A stretch of 64,000 nucleotides of DNA from positions 374,463,803 through 374,527,802 of the forward strand of contig NC_073303.1 in assembly GCF_027595985.1 (NCBI RefSeq). Reading direction: 5' to 3'. Source of the DNA: Sorex araneus. Lineage: Eukaryota; Chordata; Mammalia; Eulipotyphla; Soricidae. Of the stretch, positions 46,105 through 55,237 are shown one piece after another. Below the pieces are notes generated by a model, which saw nothing but the letters and a program-made list of their open reading frames with translations, was not told the DNA's origin and made no database searches. The number at the start of each line of letters is the position of its first letter. Within the stretch, counting starts at the first letter, position 1. The position numbers and the translations under genes are program-made.

Positions 46105-46559
46105 CTTTCATCTGATTGGTTTTTTTTTTTTTAATGTTAGCAGAAGCAAGTTTTCTGACTGATGATCTAATTTTTGAGAATAATATTTTAACATTAAATA
46201 TTTTCAAGGGGAGTTAAATGGAATGATTAATTTGAGAATAAAATTAACTAAATTAAGCAGATACCCAGCAACTCTTTTTCATGATTACTTGTAACTATTA
46301 TCCTGACTCTCTTATTTATGTGGCATATGTTTCAAAACATTTCTTAATATCAAATAACTCATATAAACACCTGCAATAATTCCATATCATTAAAATACAA
46401 ATGTCTTTATTAATGTTTATTAAGTATATCATATGAGAATATTAACTCAAAATAGATCATGGATCTAAATATAAAACACACATCTATAAAACTCTTCAGA
46501 GATAACAGAAAATATAGATGACCTTGGAATAACCCCTAAGCACCCCCAGGTGTGATCTC

Positions 46560-46820
46560 CCCAAAACTGTAGCACTGTAGCACTATCAAACCATTGTTCA
46601 TCGACTTGCTCGAACAGGCACCAGTAACATCTCCATTGTGAGACTTGCTGTTACTGTTTTTGGCATATCAAATATGCCACAGGGAGCTTGCTGGGCTCTG
46701 CCATGTGGGCGAGATACGATCGGTAGCTTGCCGGGCTCTCCGAGTGGGATGGAGGAATCAAACCTGGGTCAGCCACGTGCAAGGCAAACACCCTACCCGC
46801 TGTGCTATCACTCCAGTCCT
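46560..46820 (-). mobile_element. RTE-tailed SINE
   Basis: tagcactgtagcactatc, ttcatcgacttgctcg, catatcaaatatgccac, and a head ending gctatcactccagtcc. Confidence 0.94.
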
Positions 46821-47129
46821 CATCCAAAACAAAATAAATAAATAAAAGAACCCATCTGAAGAGGCTTGAAAATGTCTAATTCCAACGTGATCATATTCTG
46901 AAAAAGTTAAAAAAGGAGAAGAGTAAAAAGTGATTACCAGGAGACATGGGAGGGGGATAATAAACACATTAAACACCAAGAATTTCAGGCAGTGGAACTC
47001 CTATGCCTGACGCTGTGAGCATGACGTGACACGATTCAGATTATGACGTCAATGTGGTGTCATCGTGGGTAAACACGTGCCCTTATTGTGAAGGACAGTC
47101 ACAAGGGGGAAACTTCATATGGTGGGCAG
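46821..47129. other. Unassigned sequence with one CRE-like site
   Basis: tgacgtca at 47044-47051 in otherwise featureless DNA. A single site may be chance. Confidence 0.25.
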
Positions 47130-47720
47130 GAAGATGAAGGGAAACAAAACCTCTTTACTGCATCATCTTGCTGTAAAGATCAAATTGCTTTTGAAAGACT
47201 TCATTAATACACGCAGAATGGCACCAAGGGAGATCGACTTTGAAGATATTTGCTGTTACATCCATAGCTGATGCTCAGTGGATCAGGGAGGGGCGTGCAA
47301 CAAGGTGTAGTCAGAACGATGTCTGCATGGCTCTAAATTCTCCTTTTCATCCCCAGCCTAATTCGATTCCAATTTATGCAGCTCCAGTTTTACGGCTCTG
47401 ATTTTGGTTTGGGCTGCATCTCATTTCTGTTTAACTCAAAGAAACTCGGCAATAAAAATTCTGACCTCTTCCTTGAGCATTAACCAGACTATGGCAAATC
47501 AATAAATTGTTTTCACTTTTTTTTTTCTTCCTCAAGGGGGTTCAATTTAAACCACTTCTCCCTCATTTTGTTTCCTTTCCCAAGAAGAACATCTTCATGT
47601 AGAAGTCTCCCATTTGTTAAAATAGGCCGCAGACTTGCTGGGAAATTAGATACCCTATAACTTGTATTCTCTGTGCGTCTAACAGAATTACAACCGCTTA
47701 ATAGAAAGCTCAGCCCAGAG
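47130..47720. promoter_or_regulatory. Candidate conserved non-coding element
   Basis: A repeat-free block with attaatac, cctaattcgattcc, attttggtttgggctgc and aggccgcagacttgctggg stretches and no open frame of interest. Texture resembles a developmental regulatory element. Conservation not measurable here. Confidence 0.25.
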
Positions 47721-47995
47721 AGTTTTCTCAGCTATCAGAATCTCGGAGAAAAGCGTGCGTCCATGTACACCAGGCGTCGGGGCTTTAGTGTCTACCTTCC
47801 ATTCAGACCTGAACAAAAGCCGGTGTGTTTGCAAGGGAACTTTGAAAAGCTCTGCTGGGCGGGAGGGCGTGTCAGACATTAATAAGGATGCTAGGCACTG
47901 GGACAATTTTTTCCCCTGAAAAGTGTCTTGGTTTATTGATATGCAGATGAAAAGGGCTGAGGTGCTTTAACACCACTGCCAGGAATTCTAAGCTT

Positions 47996-48128
47996 CACAC
48001 ACACACACACACATGCACACACACACACATGCACACACACACACATGCACACACACACACACATGCACACACACACACATGCACACACACACACATCCTC
48101 TCGTTGCCAGCCAGGAAATCTAAGCTTG

Positions 48129-48177
<49 letters not shown>

Positions 48178-48214
48178 CCTATTGCCCTCACCACAGAAGA
48201 GAGACATAGCCCTG

Positions 48215-48271
<57 letters not shown>
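47996..48271 (+). repeat. Three tandemly duplicated (CA)n arrays
   Basis: CA arrays at about 47996-48094 (with regular catgcacac interruptions), 48130-48173 and 48217-48271. They share flanks: ccaggaaWtctaagctt before the first two and ctcctattgccctcacc or ctcccattgccctcacc after the last two. Predicted Cys-Val or Thr-His frames across them are artefacts. Confidence 0.93.
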
Positions 48272-50509
48272 CCATCCTCCCATTGCCCTCACCTTGGCCT
48301 GCACCTCTGTCATTCTGGCCCAACGTTACCATGTGGGATGAGGGAGCAGGAAGCAGATGAAAGTCGGGGGTTCTAAACACGGCATGCTTTCTCAGATGTT
48401 TTTCCGCCCTCTCTACCACCCAAGAGAGACGCAGTGAGAAGCAGTTGGCAAACTTTCAAGAACAAATACCTGGATTCTATCTGCTTCTAGAGTGTACCCG
48501 TACACCTTTGGAGAGAGGATATTTACGAGTCGTTGATGCGGAAGTAACAGAAAACCGCACCCCAGGGCAGCTTCGACAGAGAGGAAACTGCGGTGTCCTG
48601 TGGAGGAAAGCGAGTTTGCGCTGCTGGGAGGGACGAGTGTAAGCCACAGCCTGGGTCCCTCGACGCTGCCCACTACGCTTCCCGTGTTCCTGCCTCTTGC
48701 TCACACGACGGATGGCAGAGTGGCCTTGGGCATGTCCTCTCAACAGGCAGTGAGACGGTCACTAATCAGTGTCCTTTCAGCCTGGCTCTGCGGAGCAGGC
48801 TCTGAAGTCAGAGTTGCCTGGAGACATAAATCCACCCCAACTCGAAACCAGGCCCTTCGGAGCGAAGCAGCATCTACTCCGAGGAACCTCACCCTCGGTT
48901 CTGCTCTCAGAAGCACTCGGGGCCCCGCCTTACTGAGGTGTAGAAGATGAGCCCGATCAACTAGGTTCCGCAGAGTTTTTCCACTAAGCCGTGCAGCCTG
49001 ATCAGAATTTATGAATGTTTTCTTTGCTGTCTTACAGCAGAACTAAAGATTGACCATTTGCCCTTTGCAGGAAGTCTCAGCTGTTCCACGAGGCTGGGGG
49101 TCCCTGCCAACACGGCACACCTGTTCTCGCGACACAGCGTCTCCGGGGCTGTGGGACGTCAGGCCTCAGTTTACCTCCACAATGGCTGCTCATTCTCTTC
49201 GGAGTCCTGCTTTTGCCTCTGCTTCCGGGAGAATGAAAACTCAGGGCAGTGAATCTCAGCCACCAAGTTCGAGGTGAAACAAAGGCAAACTGCAGGGAAG
49301 TTCAGTGCTGACATTATTTGAGATCTGCAGAATTATTTGACTCACTGCCCCCTCTGCAGGAAAAACAAAACCGAACAGCCACTGAGATGCGCCCCTGGAA
49401 ATCTGCCACTATTTAAGCCAAGCTGCCCGGCATGGCGCTGAGGCTCCTTCCCCCACTGGGGGCTCGAGGGTCTCCCACCTCAGGAAAGAAACGTTTTGGA
49501 GGCATGGCACCCCTTGTCAGCTTCTCAGCTGAGCCAGGCAAAGCAGGGGCACAACTTCCCCACACACATTATCTGACAGCATTCCTAGTTCCTAACCTCA
49601 GCGCGTGCTGATGCCTCACTGGTACCATGTCCCACCTGGGTCTTGCTGGCTTCAGCCCTCGAGAATGCCTACAGGCTGCCACGGAAGCCGATCAAAGCTG
49701 GCATTCGCCATCCATCCCCAAGCGCCTGGTGTGTGTTCCCCTGTGCTCCTGTGGGGAGAGCGGGGACACCCGAGGGTCTGTCTGGTCCCACCCACGGCTC
49801 TCCTGCCCAGAGCAGTTTAGATCAGTCGCCGCCCTGCACTCTTGGGTGAGACAGTTCCCTTGGTAAGGCTGGTTCTTCCCGCCGTCTGCTTGGCTCTCTG
49901 CCATCTCGGGTGAGGCTCGCCTCTGGCTGACGCCACTGGGACTATTCCCTTATGGGAGGCGGAGCCCCCCGCCACGTGGGCTCCAGCAGCCCCTTTCGCC
50001 CCACCTGCACCATAGTAAGGGCCCCCAGCCGGCTCCTTATGTAAGCAACAGGTCTACTCGATAACCGTGCACTGCTAGGTTGTTCTTCCGGTCGTTATGT
50101 GAGGATGGGCAGGGAAAAAAGAAAGTGACCTTCAGCTGAAGCCCTTGGCACTTTCCAGGGATGGGGAATGACGACAAATACTCATCCCCAGCACAAGAAT
50201 AGTAGAAAACCAAAGGAGGAAACGTGTAGAAGCCCACCAAGCTCAACCAGTGGACACAATATGACGGGAGACATATACAATATCAACTGGATCCGGAAAT
50301 CCTCATGCAATGTCTGTAGTGACACCATGATGAAGGAGGTCAGTGAGCTCAAAGAAGCAACAGCACGGGTAGTCAGCAGAGCACAGGGAAGTATGGGTCA
50401 AAAAAACAATACGACTACAATCAGAAATAAAGAGCAGGGTAGGTGATTAGTCAAAAACACAACCGAAGCTCTGAATAGCAGAGCAAGAACCGCTGAGCAA
50501 AGGATCAAG
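48272..50509. other. Moderately GC-rich unassigned sequence
   Basis: Open frames up to 116 codons on both strands without recognisable domains. No SINE is present in over 2 kb. A gtaagg at 50014 and other splice-like strings do not make a supported exon. Confidence 0.3.
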
Positions 50510-51016
50510 AAGTTCCAAGATGTGAAATGAGTCAGAAAGAGAGAGACACACATAGAAAGATTGCACTGATTTGTGGAATATAAAGTAACAGAACGGGAGA
50601 CTAACACCCAAGAACAGTAGAGGTAAGTACCAGGAGGATTACTCCATAGCTTTGAAGCCGACCTCGCATGCTGGGGTAAAAGGCAACTCAGACAGAGAAG
50701 GGACCACCAAGTAAAGGGTACCAGGAGGGCCCTCTCGGGATGGGAGATGAAGGCTGAAAATAGACTACAGACCAAACATTATGATCACTTAATACCTCTA
50801 CTGCAAACCACAACACCCAAAAGGCGAGAGAGAGCAAAAGGGAATGCCCTGCCACAGAGACAGAGTGGGGTAGAGGGGACGGGGTGGGGGTGGTGGGAGG
50901 GATGCTGGGACCACTGGTGGTGGAGAATGGGCACTGGTGGAGGGATGGGTACTCGACCATTGTATGACTAAAACGCAAGCACGAAAGTTTATAAGTCTGT
51001 AGCTGTACCTCATGGT
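50510..51016 (+). mobile_element. L1-like 3' end, sense, target of the retrovirus
   Basis: gatttgtggaatataaag, actgcaaaccacaacaccc, gccctgccacagagacag, ggtggtggagaatgggcac, ggagggatgggtactcg and ctgtagctgtacctcatgg match the copy at 22690-23405 in order. The retrovirus interrupts it at catggt. The expected continuation (tgattca) resumes at 55588. Confidence 0.7.
51011..51016 (+). repeat. Left target-site duplication of the provirus
   Basis: catggt, repeated exactly at 55582-55587. Confidence 0.93.
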
Positions 51017-51360
51017 TGTCGCGCGCCGCTTCGTCCAGCGAAGAAACACGCAACTCGGAGATCCTTTTGGCTGCGATTTATTCAGGAACTTTCTCATGCG
51101 TTAGAGAAAAAATCAGGAACGGGGACGTGGAGTAAGGAGGAAAAGGGGACGCATGAGGGAGAACCGACCAGCCAGGTGACTTCCCCCCTTATATACTTCT
51201 CCCTGCCTGTTTGCCCTCAAGTGTCTGCAGCTGATAAACCAGCCATAACTTGTGAGCGTGACAAGACATCCTGATTCCCCATCAGGTGTTGTTCACGAAG
51301 CACGGTGCAACCAACAAGAAACAGGTGTTCACGAAGCAGGTTCCATGGAGGCTCTCCACA
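51017..51360 (-). repeat. 3' LTR of the provirus
   Basis: 344 bp. In sense orientation it starts TGTGGAGAGCC and ends GGCGCGCGACA. It differs from the 5' LTR at one position: plus-strand c at 51035 versus t at 55256. It carries the TATA-like box at 51189-51195 and the AATAAA at 51077-51082 used for 3' end formation. Confidence 0.97.
51077..51082 (-). terminator. Poly(A) signal AATAAA in the 3' LTR
   Basis: Plus-strand tttatt, sense AATAAA, about 60 nt before the LTR's sense 3' end. The same signal is in the 5' LTR at 55298-55303, where it must be suppressed for full-length transcription. Confidence 0.8.
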
Positions 51361-51380
51361 GTTCCCCCTTTTTGTTTTAG
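51361..51380 (-). other. 3' polypurine tract of the provirus
   Basis: Sense strand taaaacaaaaaggggga then ac immediately before the 3' LTR. In retroviruses this purine run primes plus-strand DNA synthesis. The 17-mer is repeated exactly at 52221-52237 inside the integrase frame. Confidence 0.9.
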
Positions 51381-51597
51381 AACAGCAAGTCTGTGTAGCG
51401 ACCTCGGCCCCCTTGGCCTTACCCGTCATTGGGAGCCCTCTCGCTTGTAGGTCCCTGTCTTAGGTTGGTCCAAGGGTCAGGTGGGTATAATGCACCCTTT
51501 CAAACTCCTCAACTACAGGAGGTCCCCTGCAGTTAAGGGTTCTCAGCTGCACAATACCTTTGCTACATCCAGCTAGACTTGATTGTTCTCAGCGAGA
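51381..51597 (-). other. Provirus 3' non-coding segment
   Basis: Between the Env remnant and the polypurine tract. No long open frame. It may be remnant Env-downstream or accessory sequence, but I recognise no motif. Confidence 0.4.
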
Positions 51598-51870
51598 TTA
51601 TTGATTCAAAGTTGCAAGCCAAAGCTTGGGGGATTGCTGTGCCTCCAGGGCCGGGATATCTGCAAATATCACGCCCTTGTAAATAGTTGTACTTGCTGCA
51701 TATTATATAGACACCAGGCAAAAACCAAAGCAGTGAGAAGCAATAAGGATAGTACTACTCCCACCTCCACCCACTCTTTGATAAAATAGAGGGGACTTCT
51801 ACTCAGGTCTATATTAAGGTGGGAACGGAAGGGATTAGAACAGGCCAAGTTGTAGCAATGGCCCAAAAAG
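51598..51870 (-). pseudogene. Env transmembrane-subunit remnant
   Basis: A minus-strand frame from 51866 has a hydrophobic segment of about 22 residues (residues 33-54, including GVVLSLLLLTALVFAW) followed by a short polar end, the shape of a retroviral Env membrane anchor plus cytoplasmic tail. The frame stops at 51669. A different frame continues plausibly to a stop at 51598-51600, which suggests a small frameshift in the tail. The surface subunit, fusion peptide and ectodomain are missing, so no functional Env can be made. The left part of the remnant is close to the end of the integrase frame (51879), consistent with an internal deletion. Identity as Env is inferred from position and hydropathy. 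Confidence 0.6.
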
Positions 51871-51878
51871 CTGCTTCT

Positions 51879-52598
51879 TCAGCTCGTATCATCACAGGAA
51901 CCAGGCTGAGCAGGAGCACCAGTTTCCACCTCTTGGTCTACTGGAGGTGCGGTCTTTCGTGTCAGGCGTTCAGGAATCCACACTGGTTCTGCCCTGTCCT
52001 GTGGAAAAACACAAACAGAACCTCTGGCCCAGGTTAACACGGGGTCTGGGCCGTGCCATTCACCAGAAAGGATATCTTTCCATTTAACATATCCTTGGCA
52101 CACAGGAATCTTTGAAGAATGCCTGTCTGCAGAGGAGGTGCCCTTATCATCAATGATCAAAAAATTTAAAGTAAAAAGTGCAATAGAGATTCTTTCTCGA
52201 GGGGGCCGTCCCAGGCCAACTCCCCCTTTTTGTTTTATTAGGCATGCTTTAAGGGTGGAATGAGCACGCTCAACGATGCCCTGTCCTTGTGGGTTATATG
52301 GGAGGCCATGAGATAAAGAGACTCCCATCTGGGCACAAAATGCAGTGAATTTAGCAGAGGTGTATGCCGGACCATTATCTGTTTTCAGTTGGGCTGGAAT
52401 GCCCCAGGCTGCCCATGCTTCAAGGCAATGAGAGATAACATTTGCGGACCGCTCCCCAGAAAGGGGAGTGGCATGAATGATACCGGAGCACGTGTCCACA
52501 GATACATGGAGATATTTGAGCCTGCCAAATTCCGAGAAATGTGTAACATCCATTTGCCAAATGCGCAAAGGCACAAGACCACGAGGGTTTATGCCCAT
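51879..52598 (-). pseudogene. Integrase catalytic core and C-terminal domain (5'-deleted pol)
   Basis: 239 codons on the minus strand, betaretrovirus-like integrase. The catalytic triad is intact: D17 (WQMDVTHF), D74 (KTDNGPAY) and E110 (GQGIVERAH), with exactly 35 residues between the last two. The C-terminal SH3-like region is visible at about residues 168-215 ([15 protein letters not shown]). Missing are the N-terminal HHCC zinc domain and everything upstream in pol. The frame is -1 relative to Gag and opens only about 57 nt before the Gag stop. I see no canonical slippery heptamer in that window, so expression as a Gag fusion is doubtful. The first Met at 52598 is just the first ATG in the frame, not a natural pol start. 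Confidence 0.9.
52221..52237 (-). other. Internal copy of the polypurine tract
   Basis: taaaacaaaaaggggga, identical for 17 nt to the 3' polypurine tract, lies within integrase codons for about residues 120-125 (IKQKGG). Lentiviruses and spumaviruses have such central tracts. In betaretrovirus-like elements it would be unusual. Confidence 0.6.
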
Positions 52599-55006
52599 GG
52601 AGGGGGCAGGAAATAGGCTGCTTCCTGCCGTCCCTGGCTGCAGAGATTATACTGATTGGAACTCTGAAACTCCACACTGGGAAAAGGGGCTGCAACTGAG
52701 AACATTCCCTGATTTGGCGAGGCCCGAGGCTGTCCCCCTTGCAGGTTTCCCGAATTGGGGTTACCCACTGCATCAAAATTAAAGCGACAATCTCTGGCCC
52801 AATGATTTCCCCTCTTACACCGGGGACAGGGCCCGGGAGGTGCAAGTCTGGCTCTGCAGTCTCTGGCCCAGTGGTTTCCCTTCTTACACCTGGGACAGGG
52901 CCCAGGACGTGCTCTCATAGCACTGCTTGGGGGTGCTTTGCAATCTCTACGAAAGTGGCCTGGTTTTCCACAACTAAAACATCTTTTCTGAGCTTGTCTC
53001 TGTAAGGCATACGAGACATAGGCCTGTTTGAAACGACTGAGAGAATCCATCCTTAACCTGCGATAAGATGGATGCTGCTTCTTCTCTGCCTGGACTGGGC
53101 GATTGAGAGTATGTCCCAAGCAGTCTGGAGGCCGTTTGGCTGAGTCACTCTTGGACTCAGAATCTGAGTAAGTGGCAACAGACTCATAACCTGCATCACT
53201 TCCATCTAATGCACTGGAAGAGCTATATTCACCAGCTTCAGAAATATTTTTACTATTAAAACCCTTTCGAGACTTAGTTGTGGGAGGAGCTGAGGCCGTA
53301 TTATTCCTAATGTTCTCCATATCAATTGCACTATTCAAAAACAGGAGAATAGAATTAACAATCTCCCATGTATTCCAGAATTCCACAGGGATCTTAGTCC
53401 TTTTCTTAGATGTCTTATAGACATTTTTTCTAACTTGTTTCCATATCTTGCTATCTAGAGTTCCTTCGTCTGGGAACCATGGGTTAACCTCATAAACTAC
53501 CTTAAGGCAGGACCGGAGTTGGCCTCTGGAAATGTAGAATTCCGGGTCTCCTATTCTGCAGGAGAGAGACTGAATCAAATCCATAAATGATTTGCCCTCT
53601 TTTGAATCCCTTCTTATATTGCTTTGAGATATCCTATGGCCGTGGACATCTCTCACTGACCTACACTCACTTGCCCAATGTCTTCCCTTTTTACACTTAG
53701 GGCAAAGTCTGGGTCTAGATCCTACAACTTGGTTATTGACAGGACACTGTCTCCTCAGGTGCCCTGTCCTTCCACACGTATAGCAGGTTACAGCGAGTCC
53801 CGTAACTTTCTTGGTAATATCCATGACAGCCGCAGCTAAGCCTGTGGCGGTTAGGGGACCCCCTATTTCTCGGCATATTTTCATCCAATACTCCAGTCCC
53901 AGACTCTTATAGGGGGCGATAGCCTTGCGACACTCAGCAGTGCATTGTTCAAATACCAACTGCTTTATGAGAGGCATCGCAGTGTCCGAATCTCCAAAGA
54001 TTTTTCCGGCAGCCTCAACTACACGGGCAACAAATTCGGAAAACGGTTCCAGGGGCCCTTGAACTATTTTAGTAAGGTTGCCTCGGACTTCCCCTCTGTT
54101 GGGTAGAGCTTTCCACGCTTTCAATCCTATTTGGTTCACCTGCGTATAAACTTCTGGGGGGTACCCGGTCTGCTGATTGGCGAATCTGCCAAGTCCTAAT
54201 AACATGTCCCTATCCCAGACTGCTCGTGCCCCTCCTTGGGCTAGATTGGTTGCTGCTTGCTCATTTGCGAATTCCATTAAGAAGGTGCGCCAGTCCAAGT
54301 ATTGTCCAGGCGTCAACACCGCTCTAGCCACCTGTTGCCAATCATTTGGGGTCATACAGTATCTGAATAAGCCTTCTACTTGAGTTAAGGTAAATGCGGC
54401 GTTGGCTCCATAAGTCTTTACTGATTCTGCCAAGGACTTAATTATTTTAAAATCTAGGGGCTCATGATATCGCTGTTGATTATTATCTTCAAAAACTGGG
54501 TAAGTTAACTGTAGCTCTCGCCTAACTTCTGCCCAGAGCCCGGGTTTTGCAAAAGAAAGTCCGCCTCCCATTTTGTTAAAGTAAGGGGGCGGATCATCCT
54601 TAGAGCCCTTTAGCGGTAAGTATCGGTCACTATCATGTATCGCAGCTTCCTCCTCAATAGGGGGGTCAGAATCCCCGTTAGCCCGTCCCTGCTGAAATTG
54701 ACGTAGCGAGGGATAAAGAGACGGACGGGTCATGGATGGTTCTTGGGGCCTTCCTTTCTTTTTTGGGGCGCGTCCCTCCATCAACGGGGTTCCCCTAGAG
54801 GCCTCGCTTTCCACGTCCGAACCCTCCTCTGGCTCAGAGGCTACAATGCTATGACGGCTGCCTCTGTCCTTCTTTGTGTCTTCTAACACTACTTGTCCTG
54901 ATCGTACGGCCTTATCGCACTTCTGATCCTTAATCATAGAAAGCAAAAATGAAAAGACAAAGGGAAAGACAAACAAACATCCAACCAACAAACGAAACAT
55001 ACACAT
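52589..55006 (-). CDS. Chimeric double Gag (CA-NC-MA-NC order)
   Basis: One uninterrupted 805-codon frame. Residues 4-23 are strongly hydrophobic. Residues 25-150 are charged and Pro-rich with a PPPY late-budding motif at 139-142. A capsid region spans about 152-400, with a major homology region at 316-328 ([10 protein letters not shown]). Two CX2CX4HX4C zinc knuckles follow at 408-421 and 435-448. A betaretroviral matrix-like domain (Gag p10 type, [11 protein letters not shown]) then lies at about 465-555, after the nucleocapsid instead of before the capsid. An acidic Ser-rich linker follows, then three more knuckles at 676-689, 704-717 and 727-740. No second capsid is present. The two nucleocapsids are similar but clearly diverged, so two Gag sources were joined. 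No stop interrupts the fusion. The ATG at 55006 has a weak context (t at -3 and +4), and a better-context ATG at 55019 opens a 29-codon overlapping frame. Confidence 0.9.
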   Translation of the reverse strand: MCMFRLLVGCLFVFPFVFSFLLSMIKDQKCDKAVRSGQVVLEDTKKDRGSRHSIVASEPEEGSDVESEASRGTPLMEGRAPKKKGRPQEPSMTRPSLYPSLRQFQQGRANGDSDPPIEEEAAIHDSDRYLPLKGSKDDPPPYFNKMGGGLSFAKPGLWAEVRRELQLTYPVFEDNNQQRYHEPLDFKIIKSLAESVKTYGANAAFTLTQVEGLFRYCMTPNDWQQVARAVLTPGQYLDWRTFLMEFANEQAATNLAQGGARAVWDRDMLLGLGRFANQQTGYPPEVYTQVNQIGLKAWKALPNRGEVRGNLTKIVQGPLEPFSEFVARVVEAAGKIFGDSDTAMPLIKQLVFEQCTAECRKAIAPYKSLGLEYWMKICREIGGPLTATGLAAAVMDITKKVTGLAVTCYTCGRTGHLRRQCPVNNQVVGSRPRLCPKCKKGRHWASECRSVRDVHGHRISQSNIRRDSKEGKSFMDLIQSLSCRIGDPEFYISRGQLRSCLKVVYEVNPWFPDEGTLDSKIWKQVRKNVYKTSKKRTKIPVEFWNTWEIVNSILLFLNSAIDMENIRNNTASAPPTTKSRKGFNSKNISEAGEYSSSSALDGSDAGYESVATYSDSESKSDSAKRPPDCLGHTLNRPVQAEKKQHPSYRRLRMDSLSRFKQAYVSYALQRQAQKRCFSCGKPGHFRRDCKAPPSSAMRARPGPCPRCKKGNHWARDCRARLAPPGPCPRCKRGNHWARDCRFNFDAVGNPNSGNLQGGQPRASPNQGMFSVAAPFPSVEFQSSNQYNLCSQGRQEAAYFLPPPWA
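52790..52915 (-). repeat. Tandemly duplicated zinc-knuckle coding unit
   Basis: The plus-strand phrase ctctggcccaRtg, tttcccYtcttacacc and gggacagggccc occurs twice, about 69 bp apart. It encodes two nearly identical CPRCK(K/R)GNHWARDC knuckles in the second nucleocapsid. Confidence 0.9.
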
Positions 55007-55019
55007 CCATGGATACCAT
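54930..55019 (-). other. Upstream overlapping reading frame at the Gag start
   Basis: ATG at 55017-55019 with a at -3 and g at +4 (strong context), a second in-frame ATG at 55008-55010, 29 codons and a stop at 54930-54932. It overlaps the start of the Gag frame in another register. Both frames encode hydrophobic residues because the stretch is T-rich. It may reduce Gag translation or mark an old frameshift at the Gag N-terminus. Confidence 0.6.
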
Positions 55020-55020
55020 T

Positions 55021-55160
55021 GTCCTGACTCACCACAGGAACTTGATCGTCATGACTTCTCGTGAACCTTAGTCCTGACTTACCACAGGAACCTCATCGTC
55101 GCGACTTCTCGTCCTGACTTACCACAGGAACCGGATCGTCACGATTTCTCGTGAACCTTA
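55021..55160 (-). repeat. Leader tandem repeat with three splice-donor-like motifs
   Basis: Three units of 50, 40 and 50 bp (55021-55070, 55071-55110, 55111-55160). Each starts gtcctgact(c/t)accacagga on the plus strand. The middle unit lacks the last 10 bp (gtgaacctta). In sense orientation every unit contains TGTGGT(A/G)AGTCAG, a good match to a 5' splice site (GTAAGT twice, GTGAGT once). Confidence 0.92.
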
Positions 55161-55161
55161 G

Positions 55162-55179
55162 TCCTGAATAAATCGCAGC
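55162..55179 (-). other. Leader complement of the R-region poly(A) signal
   Basis: The plus strand reads tcctgaataaatcgcagc, the exact reverse complement of 55291-55308 in the 5' LTR. In the genomic transcript the 18 bases containing AAUAAA could pair perfectly with this leader segment, separated by 111 nt. Confidence 0.9.
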
Positions 55180-55217
55180 AAGTTCTGAATCCACCGGGGG
55201 GGTACTGGAGGTCGGGT

Positions 55218-55235
55218 TCCCCGTACGGGCCACCA
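55218..55235 (-). other. Primer-binding site for tRNA-Ile
   Basis: The plus strand reads tccccgtacgggccacca, identical to the 3' 18 nt (with CCA) of mammalian tRNA-Ile(AAU) as I know it, so the genomic strand would pair with that tRNA. It is 2 nt inside the 5' LTR. The Lys or Phe primers common in class II elements do not match. Confidence 0.88.
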
Positions 55236-55237
55236 GC

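Noticed and set aside
47933-48419. Cys-Val and Thr-His repeat frames on both strands
   Set aside because: Translation of (CA)n arrays.
54177-54383. Plus-strand frames inside the provirus (also at 52389-53005)
   Set aside because: Antisense shadows of Gag and integrase.
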